A DNA stretch of 64,000 bases, taken from NCBI RefSeq assembly GCF_002902845.1, contig NZ_PPTF01000073.1:324277-388276 (forward strand), read 5' to 3'. The position numbers were made by a program, and so were the translations under genes. Below are positions 62,419 through 64,000 of the stretch, one piece after another; position 1 is the stretch's first letter; the number at the start of each line of letters is the position of its first letter. Under the pieces are notes generated by a model, which saw only the letters and a program-made list of their open reading frames with translations, made no database searches and was not told where the DNA came from. Source of the DNA: Chromobacterium sinusclupearum (lineage in GTDB: Bacteria > Pseudomonadota > Gammaproteobacteria > Burkholderiales > Chromobacteriaceae).

Positions 62419-62990
62419 CACAGCGCGGCCAGTTGATCCAGCGTGATGATGTCGGCGATGGTGGCCAGCTGGCGCATCGACAGTTGGTGCTCCTCCTCGC
62501 TGGCCGCGGCGCAGGCCGGCTCCAGCACCAGCACCTTGTAATCGCGGTCGTGCGCGTCGCGCGCCGCCGCCTGCACCGCCCAGGTGCTGCTGACGCCGGC
62601 GATCACCAGCCGCTCAATGCGCTGGGCGCGCAGCACCGCTTCCAGCGAGGTGGCGTAGAACGGGCTGATGCGGTGCTTGACCACGATGGCGTCGCCGGGC
62701 TGCACGTCCAGATCGGCATGGAAGGCCGTGCCCTCGCCGTTCAGATTGAGCGCCTGGAACTCGCCAGCGCGGCTGAACATCGGCGAGCCCTGCGGCATTT
62801 CGACATAGGACGGCGAAAACCCGACCTTGACGTGAATCACCGGCCAGCCGCGCGCGCGCGCCAACGCGCTGGCGCGATTGGCCACGGCAATCACGCCGCG
62901 CTCCTCAGCGTGGCCGGCGCAGCGGGCGATGCGGCCCTGCGGATGGATGATGTCGTTGATGTAGTCCAGCGTCAGCAGCGCGGTTTTCAT
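62418..62990 (-). CDS. Isochorismatase-family hydrolase without catalytic Cys
   Basis: 190 aa. TALLTLDYINDIIHPQGRI gives the catalytic Asp near residue 9, IVVKHRISPFYATSLEAVLRA the catalytic Lys, and LVIAGVSSTWAVQAAARDAHDRDYKVLVLEPACAA the third motif. Cysteine hydrolases of this fold have Cys in the GVxTxxCV position; here it is Ala, as in true isochorismatases that use Asp only. The substrate is unknown. It sits 28 bp after a MarR gene and is coupled to the FUSC-like gene, suggesting turnover and export of an aromatic or related compound. Confidence 0.85.
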   Translation of the reverse strand: MKTALLTLDYINDIIHPQGRIARCAGHAEERGVIAVANRASALARARGWPVIHVKVGFSPSYVEMPQGSPMFSRAGEFQALNLNGEGTAFHADLDVQPGDAIVVKHRISPFYATSLEAVLRAQRIERLVIAGVSSTWAVQAAARDAHDRDYKVLVLEPACAAASEEEHQLSMRQLATIADIITLDQLAAL

Positions 62991-63018
62991 GGCGTTTCCT
63001 TGTGGGGAGGGAGAGGAT

Positions 63019-63453
63019 TCAATCGATGGCGGCCAGCCGCTCCAGCAGTTCGCCAGCGCGCAGCAGCACGGCGCGCTCGTCTGCGGCCAGGCTGTCCAAG
63101 GCGTGTTGCAGCCAGCCGTCGCGCAAATGGCGATTGCTCGCCAGCGCGGCCCGGCCGGCATCGGACAAGCCGACGCGGACGCGGCGGCCGTCTTGCGGGT
63201 CCGGGCGGCGCACGATCAGCGCCGCCGCCTCCAGCTCTCGCAGCGCGCCGGCCAGGTTGGACGAGCGCATATTTTCGTTGCGGGCCAATTCGGACGGCGT
63301 GATGTCGCCGCCGGCGCGGTCTATCGCGCCCAATACGGTCAACAAGCCGAACGGCAGCACATCCTGGCTGCCCTGGCGGCGCAGCCGCCGCGCCATGGTC
63401 ATCAACTGCTGGCGCAGGCGGGTCGCTTCTTCGGTGGAAATGGCTTTGCTCAT
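63019..63453 (-). CDS. MarR-family transcriptional regulator
   Basis: 144 aa. The winged helix-turn-helix covers ITPSELARNENMRSSNLAGALRELEAAALIVRRPDPQDGRRVRVGLSDAGRAAL, the canonical MarR wing with DxRxxxVxLT-like residues. No Shine-Dalgarno site is visible before the ATG at 63453; three ATAGC(T/A)AT repeats abut it, so the message may be leaderless or nearly so. It leads the isochorismatase-like and FUSC-like genes and probably represses them, likely lifted by an aromatic acid. Confidence 0.9.
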   Translation of the reverse strand: MSKAISTEEATRLRQQLMTMARRLRRQGSQDVLPFGLLTVLGAIDRAGGDITPSELARNENMRSSNLAGALRELEAAALIVRRPDPQDGRRVRVGLSDAGRAALASNRHLRDGWLQHALDSLAADERAVLLRAGELLERLAAID

Positions 63454-63489
63454 ATAGCTATTTTCACATAGCTATATTTATATAGCAAT
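63454..63489. repeat. Three phased ATAGC(T/A)AT elements, probable MarR operator
   Basis: ATAGCTAT at 63454-63461 and 63468-63475 and ATAGCAAT at 63482-63489, each start 14 bp after the previous. The first two are palindromes. They lie directly in front of the MarR start codon and overlap its likely -10 region. Confidence 0.6.
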
Positions 63490-63534
63490 ATTGTCGAAAG
63501 AAAACCGCCTGCCGACGGTTTGGCAGAAGCAGGA

Positions 63535-64000
63535 TCAACGGCCGGCGATGACCACCGTGCAGGTCTGGCCGGCGATCAGCGCCAGATCTTTCGGCAGCGC
63601 CTGCAGCTCGATGCGCACCGGCACGCGCTGCGCCAGCCGCACCCAGTTGAAGGTGGGATTGACGTCGGCCAAGAGCTCGCGGCCGGTCACCGCATCGCGG
63701 TCGGTGATGCCGCGGGCGATGCTGGCGATGCGGCCGCTGAGCTTGCGGCCATCGCTCATCAGCGTCACCTCGGCGTGGTCGCCCACTTTCAGGCTGCCGA
63801 GCTTGGTTTCCTCGAAATAGCCGTCCACATAGAACGAATGGCTATCGATCAGCGCCAGCCGCGCGGCGCCGGCGGCCGCGTAATCGCCGACATGGACGTT
63901 GAGGTTGGTGACGTAGCCGTCGGTCGGCGCGCGCACCACGGTACGCTGCAGGTTCAGCGCCGCCAGGTCCCGCGCGGCGACGGCCGCCTGGTACTGCGCG
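63535..64000 (-). CDS. HlyD-family membrane-fusion protein, C-terminal part (cut by window edge)
   Basis: The reading frame is open to the window edge, so the N-terminus lies beyond base 64000. The visible part holds the lipoyl/beta-barrel region typical of EmrA/AaeA periplasmic adaptors: RTVVRAPTDGYVTNLNVHVGDYAAAG, FYVDGYFEETKLGSLKVGDHAEVTLMSDG, and FNWVRLAQRVPVRIELQAL. The last segment is the signature of aromatic-acid efflux adaptors. It ends 81 bp before the MarR gene and is probably the last gene of an AaeXAB-like efflux operon. Confidence 0.9.
   Translation of the reverse strand, partial: AQYQAAVAARDLAALNLQRTVVRAPTDGYVTNLNVHVGDYAAAGAARLALIDSHSFYVDGYFEETKLGSLKVGDHAEVTLMSDGRKLSGRIASIARGITDRDAVTGRELLADVNPTFNWVRLAQRVPVRIELQALPKDLALIAGQTCTVVIAGR

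Overview
The window reads as a chromosomal segment of a GC-rich betaproteobacterium of the Neisseriales, most likely Chromobacterium or a close relative. This is inferred from the type A RNase P RNA, a DUF3619/DUF3106/RDD sigma-factor operon of betaproteobacterial type, a chitin/GlcNAc utilisation cluster with a lytic polysaccharide monooxygenase, and the general codon use. No phage, transposase, CRISPR array, tRNA or rRNA was found.

Layout. 1-3.6 kb: the end of a transaldolase-like gene, then ilvI-ilvH-ilvC on the minus strand. 3.8-5.6 kb: an ECF sigma factor operon. 5.6-7.3 kb: a LysR regulator divergent from a DUF2798/AhpD-like pair. 7.4-9.5 kb: guanine deaminase divergent from a MarR regulator with matching palindromes. 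9.5-14.7 kb: lytic transglycosylase, proS, kup and an HD-family protein with an altered motif. 15.1-18.1 kb: a translationally coupled four-gene operon (HTH regulator, VUT-family transporter, TrpE-like protein with substituted catalytic motifs, unknown 151-aa protein), the best candidate for an undescribed pathway. 18-25 kb: a GNAT-AmpD fusion, a hemerythrin-like protein, transaldolase, phoBR with a Pho box, a probable small RNA, an Lrp-type regulator and gapA. 25-31.7 kb: the nagR-nagA-nagB2-nagE cluster and a divergent chitin-active LPMO. 31.7-33.9 kb: an EamA transporter, tolQ and tsaC/Sua5.

34.8-52.8 kb is an ABC-dependent (group 2/3 type) capsule locus. Export genes kpsM-T-E-D are followed by a Stealth-family phosphotransferase, two large GT2/glycerophosphotransferase fusions in AT-rich DNA, a 54-codon ORF, kpsC and kpsS. 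Then come a small exported protein and a GH79-like Tat lipoprotein. Stealth and TagF-like domains point to a phosphodiester-linked (teichoic-acid-like) capsule. A 0.9-kb non-coding region lies in front of the locus.

53-64 kb returns to core genes: purH-purD, dusB-fis and rnpB (with enlarged helices). It then holds a Cache/PAS/GGDEF/EAL protein, a short inverted-repeat element whose ends supply the stop codons of two convergent genes, and a MarR/isochorismatase-like/FUSC-like group next to the end of an HlyD-family efflux gene cut by the window edge.
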